Made by a program: the position numbers and the translations under genes | Shown: positions 36,945-45,733 of the stretch, piece after piece | Position numbering within the stretch: position 1 is the stretch's first letter | How the letters are laid out: each line of letters begins with the position of its first letter | The notes under the pieces: model-generated | Databases searched by the model: none | What the model was told of the DNA's origin: nothing | The model's input: the letters and a program-made list of their open reading frames with translations, nothing else | From: CAYMRB01 sp964392615 | GTDB lineage: Bacteria; Planctomycetota; UBA8108 | Direction: 5' to 3' | DNA length: 45,865 nucleotides | Assembly: GCA_964392615.1 (NCBI GenBank) | Contig: CAYMRB010000016.1 | Span: 1 to 45,865 of the forward strand

Positions 36945-38564
36945 ATGTTACGGATACAGTGCCTGGAGGGGATTTACGAGGGACGCACGTTCGAGTTCGA
37001 CGGCCCGACCGCCGTGCTGGGCCGCGACGTGAGCTGTGACCTGACGCTGACCGACGGAGCTTGCTCCCGGCATCACGCGCGCCTGGAGAGGGACGGCTCC
37101 GCATATCGGATTGTCGACCTCGACAGCACGAACGGGGTGCTCCTCAACGGCAAGCGGGTCAAGGAGGGGTCGCTCGAGTTCGGCGACCGCTTCGCGATCG
37201 GCCGCAACGTATTCCGCTTCACCACCGAGGCGTCCGTCCCGGCCGCGCCCGAGCCGGACGATTGCGATCCGTTCATCACGAACACGATCACGATCCACGA
37301 TGCCGAGAACTTCTTCGGCAGCCTCGGCGAAGCGTCGGCCAGGCACATCCAGACGCGCTCCGAGAAGGACGACGGAGCGCTCGACGCGGTCGCCCTGCAG
37401 AAGGCGAGCCGGCAGATTCAGACGGCGTACAAGGTCAGCATGGCGATCAACTCCACGCTGAACCCCGAGTCGCTGAACGAGCTCATCGTCGACACGATCC
37501 TGCAGCACTTCGACGAGGTCGAACGCGTCGCGCTCTTCCTGGTCGAAGAGGGCTCGGGCAAGCTCTTGCGCGTGCGCGCCGCGTCACGACGCCCGAGCGA
37601 CCCCGAGGACTTCCCGGTCAGCGGGTCGGTCCTGCAGAAGGCTCTCACCGAGCGGATCGGCGTGCTCGCGACGGATGCTTCGACAGACTCGCGATTCGAG
37701 ACATCGGAGAGCATCGCGCTGATGGATCTCCGCTCGCTGATGTGCGTGCCGCTGACGACGCCGAACAAGGCCCTCGGTGCGATCTACGCCGAGAACAGCT
37801 CCGCGCCCGGCTGCTTCCAATCGGGGGACCTCGAGCTGCTGACGATCATCGGCAACCAGGTCGCCGTCGCGATGGAGAACGCAGCGCTCTTCCGCGACAT
37901 GCAGGTGTCGTTTTACGAGACGGTGAAGAGCCTCAGCAACGCGCTGGAGGCAAAGGATCGCTACACGCGAGGCCACAGCGACCGCGTGGCGCGGTATGCC
38001 GAAGCGATCGGTCGGCGGCTAAACTTGGCGCCGGACCGCGTCCGCCGACTCCGAACGGCTGCAGAGCTCCACGACATCGGCAAGATCGCGATCGACGAGT
38101 CGATCATCTCGAAGAACGGCAAGCTGACCGACGAGGAGTTCGAGATCATCAAGCGGCACCCGAAACTCGGGGTGAAGATCCTGCAGCCGATCACGTTCCT
38201 GCAGCCGATCCTGCCGTTCATCCGCCACCACCACGAACGCTACAACGGCAAGGGCTATCCGGACGGCCTCGCCGGGGAGGCCATCCCCCTCGAGGCGCGG
38301 ATTCTCAACCTCGCCGACGCATTCGACGCGATGACGACGCAGAGGCCGTACAACGACCCGAAGACGTTCGCCGAGGCGATCGAGCAATGTCGCTCGGAAG
38401 CCGGCATCAGCTTCGATGCGGCTTGCGTCGAGGCGTTCGCCGGCTACATCGAGCAGACCATGGAGTCCCACGTGAGGCGCGCCGGCGAGGACGCGAACAG
38501 CGCCGACGACACCTCCGGATTCCACGAGCTCCGCGACCAGGCCGCTCTGAGCCTGCAGGACTGA
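36945..38564 (+). CDS. FHA-GAF-HD-GYP protein, putative cyclic-di-GMP phosphodiesterase
   Basis: This is a 539-residue cytosolic signalling protein. Residues 1-90 form an FHA domain with the phosphothreonine-binding residues R27 (LGRD), S41 and H44 (SRHH) and N63 (DSTNG). A GAF domain (about 160-310) follows. The C-terminal HD-GYP domain (about 325-500) has H376-D377 in ELHDIGK, the HHHERYNGKGYP block with G437-Y438-P439, and downstream NLADAFDAMTT. All signature residues are present, so it should hydrolyse cyclic-di-GMP, with activity set by a GAF ligand and by docking to a phosphorylated partner through FHA. The ATG start is directly preceded by a purine run (AAGGGG). It is probably transcribed on its own; the nearby H-NOX kinase is about 28 kb away and not obviously linked. 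Confidence 0.92.
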   Translation: MLRIQCLEGIYEGRTFEFDGPTAVLGRDVSCDLTLTDGACSRHHARLERDGSAYRIVDLDSTNGVLLNGKRVKEGSLEFGDRFAIGRNVFRFTTEASVPAAPEPDDCDPFITNTITIHDAENFFGSLGEASARHIQTRSEKDDGALDAVALQKASRQIQTAYKVSMAINSTLNPESLNELIVDTILQHFDEVERVALFLVEEGSGKLLRVRAASRRPSDPEDFPVSGSVLQKALTERIGVLATDASTDSRFETSESIALMDLRSLMCVPLTTPNKALGAIYAENSSAPGCFQSGDLELLTIIGNQVAVAMENAALFRDMQVSFYETVKSLSNALEAKDRYTRGHSDRVARYAEAIGRRLNLAPDRVRRLRTAAELHDIGKIAIDESIISKNGKLTDEEFEIIKRHPKLGVKILQPITFLQPILPFIRHHHERYNGKGYPDGLAGEAIPLEARILNLADAFDAMTTQRPYNDPKTFAEAIEQCRSEAGISFDAACVEAFAGYIEQTMESHVRRAGEDANSADDTSGFHELRDQAALSLQD

Positions 38565-38577
38565 CAGCCCGCTGGGC

Positions 38578-41500
38578 TCACTCCGGTGGTTCCGACACGA
38601 CGAGGTCGACGTCCGTGCGGCTCGAATCGACGCGCAGCTGGACCGCTGTCAAGCGGTCCTCGCCGCGGGTCGCTCCGAAAAGACGGTACGTTCCCGCCTC
38701 GAGGCCGTTGATCCGGAACCGGCCGTCATCGTCCGCTTCGACGGCCTTGCGCACGCGCCGCAACGGCTGATCGACGCCCCGCAGGAAGACCCCGACACCG
38801 CCGGCCGGCTCGCCCTCGGCGTCGCGAACAACGCCCGCGACGTGAAGGCCGGGCTCGAGACCGACGGGTAGCTCCAGAGCCTCGCCGAAGCCGACCTCGA
38901 CGCCGTCAAGGCGGGCTTGGATGTAGTCCGGATGGCTGACGGTGACCAGCTGTCGTCCCGGACGCACGGTCTCGACGGCGTACGATCCGTCGGCCGCGGT
39001 GACGGCTTCCTCGTTGCGGGAGCCGCGCAGGAAGTACTCCCGAATGGCGCGATCGTCCTCCGCCTTCGGATCGGGCTCGACCGCTGCGGCGCCCGGCTTC
39101 GGATCGTCGCCGACTCTCGCCACCCGCGACTTCTCCGGACCGCGACGTGACGTGCCCTGCGCGGCGCCATCGTCGGCGGGTGAGGGGACGACCTCGATCA
39201 CGGCTCCCTCGATCGGCTGACCGGTGAGCTTGTCGACGACGCGTCCGTCGATGCGTCCGGCCCGCGCCAGCGCGAACTGCCTCTCGGTGACTTCGCCCTC
39301 GAACAGATCGAGCTCGGCGCTCGCGGGGACGAAGCCGGTGGCGGCGACCTCGATGCGATAGACGCCAGGCGCGAGGCCGTCGCGGCGGAAGTGACCGTCG
39401 ACGTCGTTGTACGATCGCCGCGCGGTCCATCGACGCATGCGCCGAGCGTCGGCATCAGTGCGCTCCGCGTCGCCCCCCGCGCCGTCCGCCTCGACCTCGA
39501 GCACGGAGACGCGGAAGCTCGTGACCGCGACGCCGGAGGCGGCGTCGACGACCGAGCCACGCAGTACTGCGGCTCGCGCGAGAACCAGAGCGTAGCCCTT
39601 CTTGCTCGCGGTGACTCCGTCGAGATCGACCGACTTGAAGCCCGCCTTCTCGGCGACGAGCGCGTAGGTCGCGTCCGGTAGCCCCTCGATCTGGAACGAG
39701 CCGTCGGCCTCGGTCATCACTCGCTTGTACGCACCGCCGAGAAAACGCTGCGCCTGACGCATGCGATCCGACACGCCTTCGGCTTTCAGCAGGCGGACGG
39801 TCGCATCGGCGATCGGGTCGCCGTCGGCTCCTTCTACCCTGCCGAACACCACGCCGCCGGGGTCGACCTCGAACGTTACCTCGGTCGTCTCTCCAGCGGC
39901 CGCGACGATCTGAATCGGCTCGGGCTCGGTGAAGCCCGGGACCTCCGCGCTGACCGTGTAGTCGCCGGCGAGAATGTTGCGATACGCGAACTCGCCCTCG
40001 GAGTTGCTGTGGACGACCGTGCCACCCGGAGGCAGTCCGAGCATGTTGACGAACATCTGCTCTTCCGGACGCTGCTCGCGCGTTCGCGCCAGACGGATCA
40101 CGGCTCCGGAGATCGGCTGCGAGCCGTCGGTGATCTTGCCGCGCACCGATGCCCCCTCGACGAGGTGGACCTCGACGAGCTGGTCCTCGCCATCGCTCGC
40201 TGCCTTCTCGGTCGCGACGTCCTCGCCGTCTCCGCCGGGACGACCGAACCGTGCGGTACCGATCGGAAACGGCTCCGAGTACCCCCGGGCGTACATCACG
40301 TGGTCGCCGATGACTCGAAAGCGGCCGCCGGGCCCGACGAAGAGCTGATCGAACTCGAAGCGCCCCTCGAGATCGCTGACCGTGACGCCGAGGAACAGCA
40401 GCGCCGGGTCGACAAAGCCGATGTCGTCGAGCTCACGAGGCAACGCCGGCGTCAGCCGCACGAGGGTACCCGGCGCCGGATCGCCGTTCGGATCGAAGAC
40501 GATGCCCCGAACTGCCGGAGCCTTCGTCACCTCGAGCTCGACTTCCTCGGGGATCTCGTCGATGGGAAAACGCTTCCGCTGACCGATCCAGCCCTTGCCC
40601 TCGGCTCGAACCGAGATCTGTACGATCGGGGGCTCGACCGGCTCCTCAGTCTCCGTTCCGCCGGCCGCCTCGCCGCCGGGAGATGCCTCAGCGGGCCGCG
40701 GCCGTCCCATCCCCCCCATGCTCCGGAAGCCCGCGAACGGATTCTCCATTCCGGGACGACGGCGCGGCGCGACGCCCTCGAGAACGAAGCGTCCGTCGAC
40801 GTCCGTCTTGGTTCGGACGCCCTCACTGTTCACCCGGATGCCGGCGAGCGGCTCATCGTCCTCCGCCGACACGACGCGCCCCTTCACCGTGATGCCGGGC
40901 TCGAGTCGAAACTCGACCGGCTCCGTCGTTCCCTTCGGGACCTTTCTCGAGTCGGGCGCGAATCCCCCACGCGTGACGACGAGCTGGTAGTCCGCGCGCA
41001 GCAGCCCTCCGAGCACGAACCGCCCGTCGGCGTCGGTTTGCACTTGCAGCCTGCCGACCGCGACGTCGTTGACGACCGTTCCGATCGTCAACAGGTTCGG
41101 CTTCGCCGGGAAGCCGAGCACGACGGCCCCCTCGACCGGTGCGTCGTCTTCGAGCGAGTAGACGAAGCCCTCGATCATCCGACCGCGATCGAGACGCACG
41201 GCGCCCATGTCGTGACGATCGCCCCACTCGACCTGGACGTCACGGCCGAGCTCGAGAAAGCCGGGCTGAGCGACCGTCAGCCGGTATTTCCCTTCGCCGA
41301 GCGCGCCGAACGCGAAACGCCCATCGTCGTCCGACGTGATCGTGCGGGGCACTTCGCCGATGTACTGATTGATCGTGTTCGCGAAGCCGCTGAAGCCGGC
41401 GGCGATCATCGGCAGCTCGATGCGGTCGTCGGTGCGCTCGAGCTTCGCGACGATGCCGGCGAGCGGTTGACCATCGGCGTCGACAAAGGCCCCTTCGATG

Positions 41501-42414
41501 GCCGCTGCGTCGCCAAGCACGACCACGGCGCCTTCCGTGCCCGTCTCGACGAGCTCGAGGCGCGTCTCGACACCGCCTCGGGTGCTCGCGGCGAGGTCAT
41601 AGAAGCCCGGTGGCAGCGAGTCGAGCGCGAAACGGCCGTCCGCGTTCGTCGTAGCCTCGAACGGTCCTTTGAGGAACTCGCCGTTGACCATCCGCAGCAC
41701 GCGGCGCACGATCTTGCCGACGCCCGCCATACCCGGTGGATGATACTCGGCGACCACCGTCGCGCCGGCCACGGCCTCTCCCGTGCTCGCGAGAACGACG
41801 CCGTGAATACTCGCAGCGCGGTCGAGCTCGATCACGAGCTCGCGCGGGTCTTCGCGGCTCAGGCTGACGACGTCGCCGTAGCGAAAGAGCCAGCCCTCGG
41901 CAATCGTCAACGCGATGTAGCCGCCGGGCTCCACGTTGGGCAGCGCAAACTCGCCGTCCTCGTTGGTCGTTACCAGCGTGCCGAGCGTGCGGAATCGCGC
42001 CATCTCGTTCCGAGCCGCGTCGATCAACGCGGGAATGTCGGGCATCTGCATGCCCTGCGGGATGAGGCGCTCGAAACGCCACAGGAGCTTCTCGATCTCC
42101 GTTACCGGATAGAACCGCACGTCCGCTCCCGCGATCCCGACACCTTCGCCGACGACGCGGCCGGTGAGGAGCGGCGGCACCTCATCCAGAACGATCTCGT
42201 CGTCCGCGGCAGCGTCGTCGCCGTCCTTCGACGCGACGAGCGTGGCCGATCCGGGGTCGGTCGACGCGTCGTCGCCGGGCCCGGTGGCCGTCGCCGGCGA
42301 CTCCGTGAAGTCGTCCCCCTCGTCGGGCGCACCTGAGCCGCGCAGGAAAAGGAACACCGCGACGACGAGTATGACCAACGCCAACGCTGAGCCGATGAGG
42401 ACCTTGCGAGGCAT
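38578..42414 (-). CDS. Giant membrane-anchored protein with about eleven carboxypeptidase-regulatory-like repeats, 1278 aa
   Basis: The ATG at 42414 has AGGAGGT eight bases upstream, which fixes the start. An N-terminal transmembrane segment (about residues 5-24, LIGSALALVILVVAVFLFL) is followed by an acidic linker to about residue 70 and then a chain of beta-sandwich modules outside the cytoplasm. Each module ends with the signature D.DGRF.(L/I).GL..G.Y.L....GF; I count about eleven, for example NADGRFALDSLPPGFYDLA, EADGSFQIEGLPDATYALV and DDDGRFRINGLEAGTYRLF. These resemble CarboxypepD_reg/transthyretin-like domains without an attached peptidase. Residues about 560-610 are a Gly/Pro/Glu-rich insert. 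No enzymatic motif is visible; a stalk or surface-binding role is inferred. It is convergent with the HD-GYP gene (13 bases) and divergent from the TlpA-like gene. Confidence 0.88.
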   Translation of the reverse strand: MPRKVLIGSALALVILVVAVFLFLRGSGAPDEGDDFTESPATATGPGDDASTDPGSATLVASKDGDDAAADDEIVLDEVPPLLTGRVVGEGVGIAGADVRFYPVTEIEKLLWRFERLIPQGMQMPDIPALIDAARNEMARFRTLGTLVTTNEDGEFALPNVEPGGYIALTIAEGWLFRYGDVVSLSREDPRELVIELDRAASIHGVVLASTGEAVAGATVVAEYHPPGMAGVGKIVRRVLRMVNGEFLKGPFEATTNADGRFALDSLPPGFYDLAASTRGGVETRLELVETGTEGAVVVLGDAAAIEGAFVDADGQPLAGIVAKLERTDDRIELPMIAAGFSGFANTINQYIGEVPRTITSDDDGRFAFGALGEGKYRLTVAQPGFLELGRDVQVEWGDRHDMGAVRLDRGRMIEGFVYSLEDDAPVEGAVVLGFPAKPNLLTIGTVVNDVAVGRLQVQTDADGRFVLGGLLRADYQLVVTRGGFAPDSRKVPKGTTEPVEFRLEPGITVKGRVVSAEDDEPLAGIRVNSEGVRTKTDVDGRFVLEGVAPRRRPGMENPFAGFRSMGGMGRPRPAEASPGGEAAGGTETEEPVEPPIVQISVRAEGKGWIGQRKRFPIDEIPEEVELEVTKAPAVRGIVFDPNGDPAPGTLVRLTPALPRELDDIGFVDPALLFLGVTVSDLEGRFEFDQLFVGPGGRFRVIGDHVMYARGYSEPFPIGTARFGRPGGDGEDVATEKAASDGEDQLVEVHLVEGASVRGKITDGSQPISGAVIRLARTREQRPEEQMFVNMLGLPPGGTVVHSNSEGEFAYRNILAGDYTVSAEVPGFTEPEPIQIVAAAGETTEVTFEVDPGGVVFGRVEGADGDPIADATVRLLKAEGVSDRMRQAQRFLGGAYKRVMTEADGSFQIEGLPDATYALVAEKAGFKSVDLDGVTASKKGYALVLARAAVLRGSVVDAASGVAVTSFRVSVLEVEADGAGGDAERTDADARRMRRWTARRSYNDVDGHFRRDGLAPGVYRIEVAATGFVPASAELDLFEGEVTERQFALARAGRIDGRVVDKLTGQPIEGAVIEVVPSPADDGAAQGTSRRGPEKSRVARVGDDPKPGAAAVEPDPKAEDDRAIREYFLRGSRNEEAVTAADGSYAVETVRPGRQLVTVSHPDYIQARLDGVEVGFGEALELPVGLEPGLHVAGVVRDAEGEPAGGVGVFLRGVDQPLRRVRKAVEADDDGRFRINGLEAGTYRLFGATRGEDRLTAVQLRVDSSRTDVDLVVSEPPE

Positions 42415-42572
42415 GATTCGACCTCCTGTGCGCCCTGACAGTCCGGCTCGATCAGAGCGAGCCATCGGCGCCCATTGTATCGACGCCCGTCAGCAGCCCA
42501 ACGGATTCGAGTACCGACTGACAAATTCCGACACCTCGTCACACGGCCCGACGGCAGGTACGATGGCACGGT

Positions 42573-42592
42573 ATTCCGGTGGTGACCGGAAT
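42573..42592. repeat. Perfect 8-bp-arm palindrome upstream of the TlpA-like gene
   Basis: ATTCCGGT (42573-42580) and ACCGGAAT (42585-42592) flank a GGTG spacer, about 37 bases before the ATG of the thioredoxin-like gene in a divergent promoter region. It could be a repressor or activator site, or a hairpin in the leader. Nothing in the sequence distinguishes these. Confidence 0.4.
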
Positions 42593-42629
42593 CTGTTCGG
42601 AAGACGCACCGAGTCGAAAGGAAGGGATC

Positions 42630-43769
42630 ATGCGCCCGGTGTTCGCGAGCCTTATCGTGTCGTTCCTGTCTGTTCCGGCCGCGGCTGATGAAGGCGCCGA
42701 GAAGGCGGCGAGCGAGTTGCGCTCGCTGCTCGCGCAGAAGGTCTCCGGCCGCGAGGCTGTCGGCGCGCGGCGCGAAGCGATCGTCGCGTGGCTCCGCGAC
42801 GTCGACGAGCGCCAGCTGGATCTCGCCGAGCACGGCTATCTGCGCGCCGTCGCGCTCCACTTCGACCGTCGCATCGAGGAGGCCGGCAACGTGATCATCG
42901 GATACCTCCGCCGGTACAAGAAGCCGCCGACGAAGGAGTATGACGACTCGGTCGGCAGGATCTGCTTCGCGGCGCTGCTGAAAACGATCGACGCGGGCCG
43001 TCTCGACACGGCGGAGCAGCTCACGACACCGGCGATTCGCTTCACGACGAAACCCTCGTTCCTCTACAGCACCGTCGGCGCGGAGCTGCGAAAGAAGGGC
43101 TCGAGCGACGCGTTGAAGCTACTCAATCGCGTGCTCCTGTCCGTGTTGATGGACACGCGGATCGACGACCAGGCGAAGCAAGACGTGCTGGAGCGCGTGT
43201 ACGCGGCGCCGCTCTCGCTGCAACGCAGAGAGAAGCTCGCGGACAAGGGCGTCCCGCAGCTGCCGCCACGTACGGCCGCAGGCCAGACGCCGCCGGTCGA
43301 TCCCACCGCACCGAAGCGACGCGGGACCACGACCGCGAAGACCTTCCGCGAGTTCTCCGGCACCGATCTGGACGGCGCGAAGGTCGCGGTCAAAGACTAC
43401 CGAGGCAAGGTGCTGCTGATCGACTACTGGGCGACGTGGTGCGGACCGTGCATCCGCGAGATGCCGAACGTCGTGTCCTGCTACGACAAGTACCGCGATC
43501 GCGGCTTCGAAGTCCTCGGCGTCAGCCTCGACCGGGCCGGAACCGAGCAGCACGTTCGCAACGTGGCGAAGAAGCTCGGCATGAAGTGGAAACACGTCTA
43601 CGACGGCAAGGGCTGGGGCGCCGACGCAGCCAGGCTGAACAACGTGCGCAGCATTCCCGCGACGTACCTGATCGACGCGACAGGCAAAGTGCGCCACACG
43701 AACCTGCGGGGCAAGCGACTGGAGAAGCGCGTCGCCGAGCTCATCGCGGAGCTGGAGAAGGCCCGCTGA
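42630..43769 (+). CDS. Exported TlpA-like thioredoxin-fold protein with helical N-terminal domain
   Basis: The ATG at 42630 follows GGAAGG at about 7 bases; the frame is open to 42579 but without a start signal. The signal peptide is short (1-19, ends PAAA). Residues about 20-215 form a helical domain of unknown family (Lys/Arg/Glu-rich, TPR-like in appearance). A low-complexity Pro/Thr linker leads to a TlpA/AhpC-type thioredoxin domain (about 240-379) with the redox pair C271-G-P-C274 in WATWCGPC and the cis-proline region RSIPATYLID. It should reduce or rearrange disulfides in the periplasm, which fits a genome encoding many Cys-rich secreted proteins. Its partner reductase is not in the window. 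It is convergent with the esterase fusion gene, 11 bases apart. Confidence 0.9.
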   Translation: MRPVFASLIVSFLSVPAAADEGAEKAASELRSLLAQKVSGREAVGARREAIVAWLRDVDERQLDLAEHGYLRAVALHFDRRIEEAGNVIIGYLRRYKKPPTKEYDDSVGRICFAALLKTIDAGRLDTAEQLTTPAIRFTTKPSFLYSTVGAELRKKGSSDALKLLNRVLLSVLMDTRIDDQAKQDVLERVYAAPLSLQRREKLADKGVPQLPPRTAAGQTPPVDPTAPKRRGTTTAKTFREFSGTDLDGAKVAVKDYRGKVLLIDYWATWCGPCIREMPNVVSCYDKYRDRGFEVLGVSLDRAGTEQHVRNVAKKLGMKWKHVYDGKGWGADAARLNNVRSIPATYLIDATGKVRHTNLRGKRLEKRVAELIAELEKAR

Positions 43770-43780
43770 CGCGGTTGCGG

Positions 43781-45733
43781 TCAGTCTTTCAACGCGTCGT
43801 AGACGATCGGCTTCAACGCCCGCTCGAGGCGATCGCTGTACGGCTGGTACTGCGACAGCGCGATGACGATCAGATCGTCTCGCGGTGAGATCCAGAAGTG
43901 CGTGCTCGCGACACCGCCCCAGCCGAGCTCACCGACGCGACCCGCCGGCTCGAGCCCGCTTTCCGCAACCCGCACCGCGAACCCGAGCCCGAAGCCGACG
44001 CCCGTACGCTTCGCGGGGCCGATGCCGATCGGCATGGCCGACTCGGGCAGCTGGTTCTTCGTCATCGCTTCGACAGTTGCGCTCTTGAGAATCCGCACGC
44101 CGTCGAGCTCGCCACCGTTGAGGACCATCTGCGCGAAACGCAGGTAGTCGCGCGCCGTCGATACCAGGCCCGCACCGCCGGAGAACATCTGCGGTGGACG
44201 GCGATACGGCGTCATCAACCCGACACCTTCGACCACGCGCAGTCCACCGCCGCCGTTCGGGCCGTAGCTCGCGGCGAAGCGACCCATCTTGTCGCCGGGA
44301 ACGCTGAAGCCCGTGTCCTTCATGTCGAGCGGTGCGAAGATCCGCTCGGCGAAGAACTCGTCGAGCGTCTTCTTCGACACGACCTCGATGACACGACCGA
44401 GCACGTCCTCGCCGACGCTGTAGACCCAGTGCTCGCCCGGGTGGTAGACGAGCGGGATCTTCGCGAGCCTGTCGACCATCTCGGCGGAGGTTCCTCGGAG
44501 CACACCCGCAAAGTGGTACATGCGATCGACCGGGGTATTGCCGAAGAGCCCGTAGGTCAGACCCGCCGTGTGGCGGTGCAGGTCGCGGATCGTCATCGCG
44601 CGGCGCGGCTTCTCCGTCTTGACGTCATCCCCCTCGCCGGACACGTAGACTCGGACGCCGGCGAGCTGCGGCAGGTACTTCGCGACCGGCGCGTCGAGCT
44701 CGAGCTTGCCCTCCTCGACGAGGATCATCGCCGCGACGCTCGTCACCGGCTTGGTCATCGAGTAGAAGCGGAAGATCGTGTCGAGCTGCATCGGCTTGTC
44801 GCCGTCGATGACGCGCTTTCCGTACGCCTTCGCGTGCACGACCTTCCCCTTGCGCGCGACCATCGCGATCGCGCCGGCGATCTTGCCGTCCTTCACGAAC
44901 GTCTCGACGGCCGGATCGATCGCCGCGAGCTTCTCGCTCGAGATGCCGACAGCTTCCGGCTTCGCGCCCGTGATCTCGTTGACGCGTGCGCCGCGATCCG
45001 ACCGACGGTGCTCGAGGAACCACGCGTAGAGCTTCGGATTCGCGTAGGTCTCGGTCCAGCTGTCGTGGTTGGCGTTCTCGTAGATGGTGAAGTTGAAGTC
45101 ACACTCGACCTTCTCGAGCGCCCGCGCCATGCGACGCGAACGTTCGATCGACACGACGCGGTCCTTGGCGCCGTGGAAGTTCCAGATCGGCATCCCCTTC
45201 AGACGCCATGCTTTCGTCGTATCGCCGCCGCCGCAGATCGGCGCGATCGCCGCGAAGCGCTCCGGATAGCGCGACCCGGTCGCCCAGGTGCCGTACCCGC
45301 CCATGCTGAGACCGGTGAGGTAGATGCGATCCTCGTCGACCGGATGCGTCGCGACGATGTGATCGATGAGCTGGCCCACGACCTCGGGCTGCCAACGCGC
45401 CCGCTTCGGACACTGCGGCGAGACGATGATGAACGGCAAGCTCTTGCCGGTCTCGACGATCTTCGGCGGTCCGTGGATCTTGACGCGCTCGATGTTGTCG
45501 CCGCGCTCACCGGCGCCGTGAAGGAACACGAGCAGCGGCGTCTTCTCGCCCTTGCGAGCCGTCTCCGGCAGGTACAGCAGGTACCGGACCTCGCTCTGGC
45601 TCGAGTTCTCGAGAGCGAGCTCCTCGGCGCGCTGCACGGACTTCGCGTCCTGCGGCGCGGCCGCAGCGTGACGGAGGCCAATCGCCAGGGGCGACAACAG
45701 AACGACAGCCGCGAGCAGGGACGAACGCTTCAT
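43781..45733 (-). CDS. Exported fusion of an alpha/beta-hydrolase esterase and a serine beta-lactamase-fold hydrolase
   Basis: This is a 650-residue exported protein. ATG at 45733 follows GAGGAA; the signal peptide is 1-26 (ends HAAAA). The N-terminal half (about 35-245) is an alpha/beta hydrolase of the PHB-depolymerase/feruloyl-esterase type: FLHGAGERGDN oxyanion block, nucleophile S143 in GLSMGGYG, D191 in GAKDRVV and H223 in NANHDSW. The C-terminal half (about 260-650) has a class C beta-lactamase/esterase-B fold: S325-M-T-K328, tyrosine Y438 in YSVGEDVLG and GWGG near the end. Both active sites look complete. Such beta-lactamase-fold proteins are often esterases or D-amino peptidases rather than antibiotic hydrolases, so the fusion may attack one ester-rich substrate by two chemistries. 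I see no stop or frameshift between the halves, so this is a real fusion, not an assembly of two genes. Confidence 0.93.
   Translation of the reverse strand: MKRSSLLAAVVLLSPLAIGLRHAAAAPQDAKSVQRAEELALENSSQSEVRYLLYLPETARKGEKTPLLVFLHGAGERGDNIERVKIHGPPKIVETGKSLPFIIVSPQCPKRARWQPEVVGQLIDHIVATHPVDEDRIYLTGLSMGGYGTWATGSRYPERFAAIAPICGGGDTTKAWRLKGMPIWNFHGAKDRVVSIERSRRMARALEKVECDFNFTIYENANHDSWTETYANPKLYAWFLEHRRSDRGARVNEITGAKPEAVGISSEKLAAIDPAVETFVKDGKIAGAIAMVARKGKVVHAKAYGKRVIDGDKPMQLDTIFRFYSMTKPVTSVAAMILVEEGKLELDAPVAKYLPQLAGVRVYVSGEGDDVKTEKPRRAMTIRDLHRHTAGLTYGLFGNTPVDRMYHFAGVLRGTSAEMVDRLAKIPLVYHPGEHWVYSVGEDVLGRVIEVVSKKTLDEFFAERIFAPLDMKDTGFSVPGDKMGRFAASYGPNGGGGLRVVEGVGLMTPYRRPPQMFSGGAGLVSTARDYLRFAQMVLNGGELDGVRILKSATVEAMTKNQLPESAMPIGIGPAKRTGVGFGLGFAVRVAESGLEPAGRVGELGWGGVASTHFWISPRDDLIVIALSQYQPYSDRLERALKPIVYDALKD

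Noticed and set aside
40009..42336. A 775-codon plus-strand open frame inside the giant repeat protein at 38578-42414
   Set aside because: The minus-strand reading shows an anchor, a perfect ribosome binding site and about eleven regular repeats. The plus-strand product has none of these.
43781..45733. Antibiotic-resistance beta-lactamase
   Set aside because: The SxxK half is fused to an esterase and its YSV and GWGG motifs are those of esterase-B-like or D-aminopeptidase-like relatives, so a drug-resistance call is not supported.
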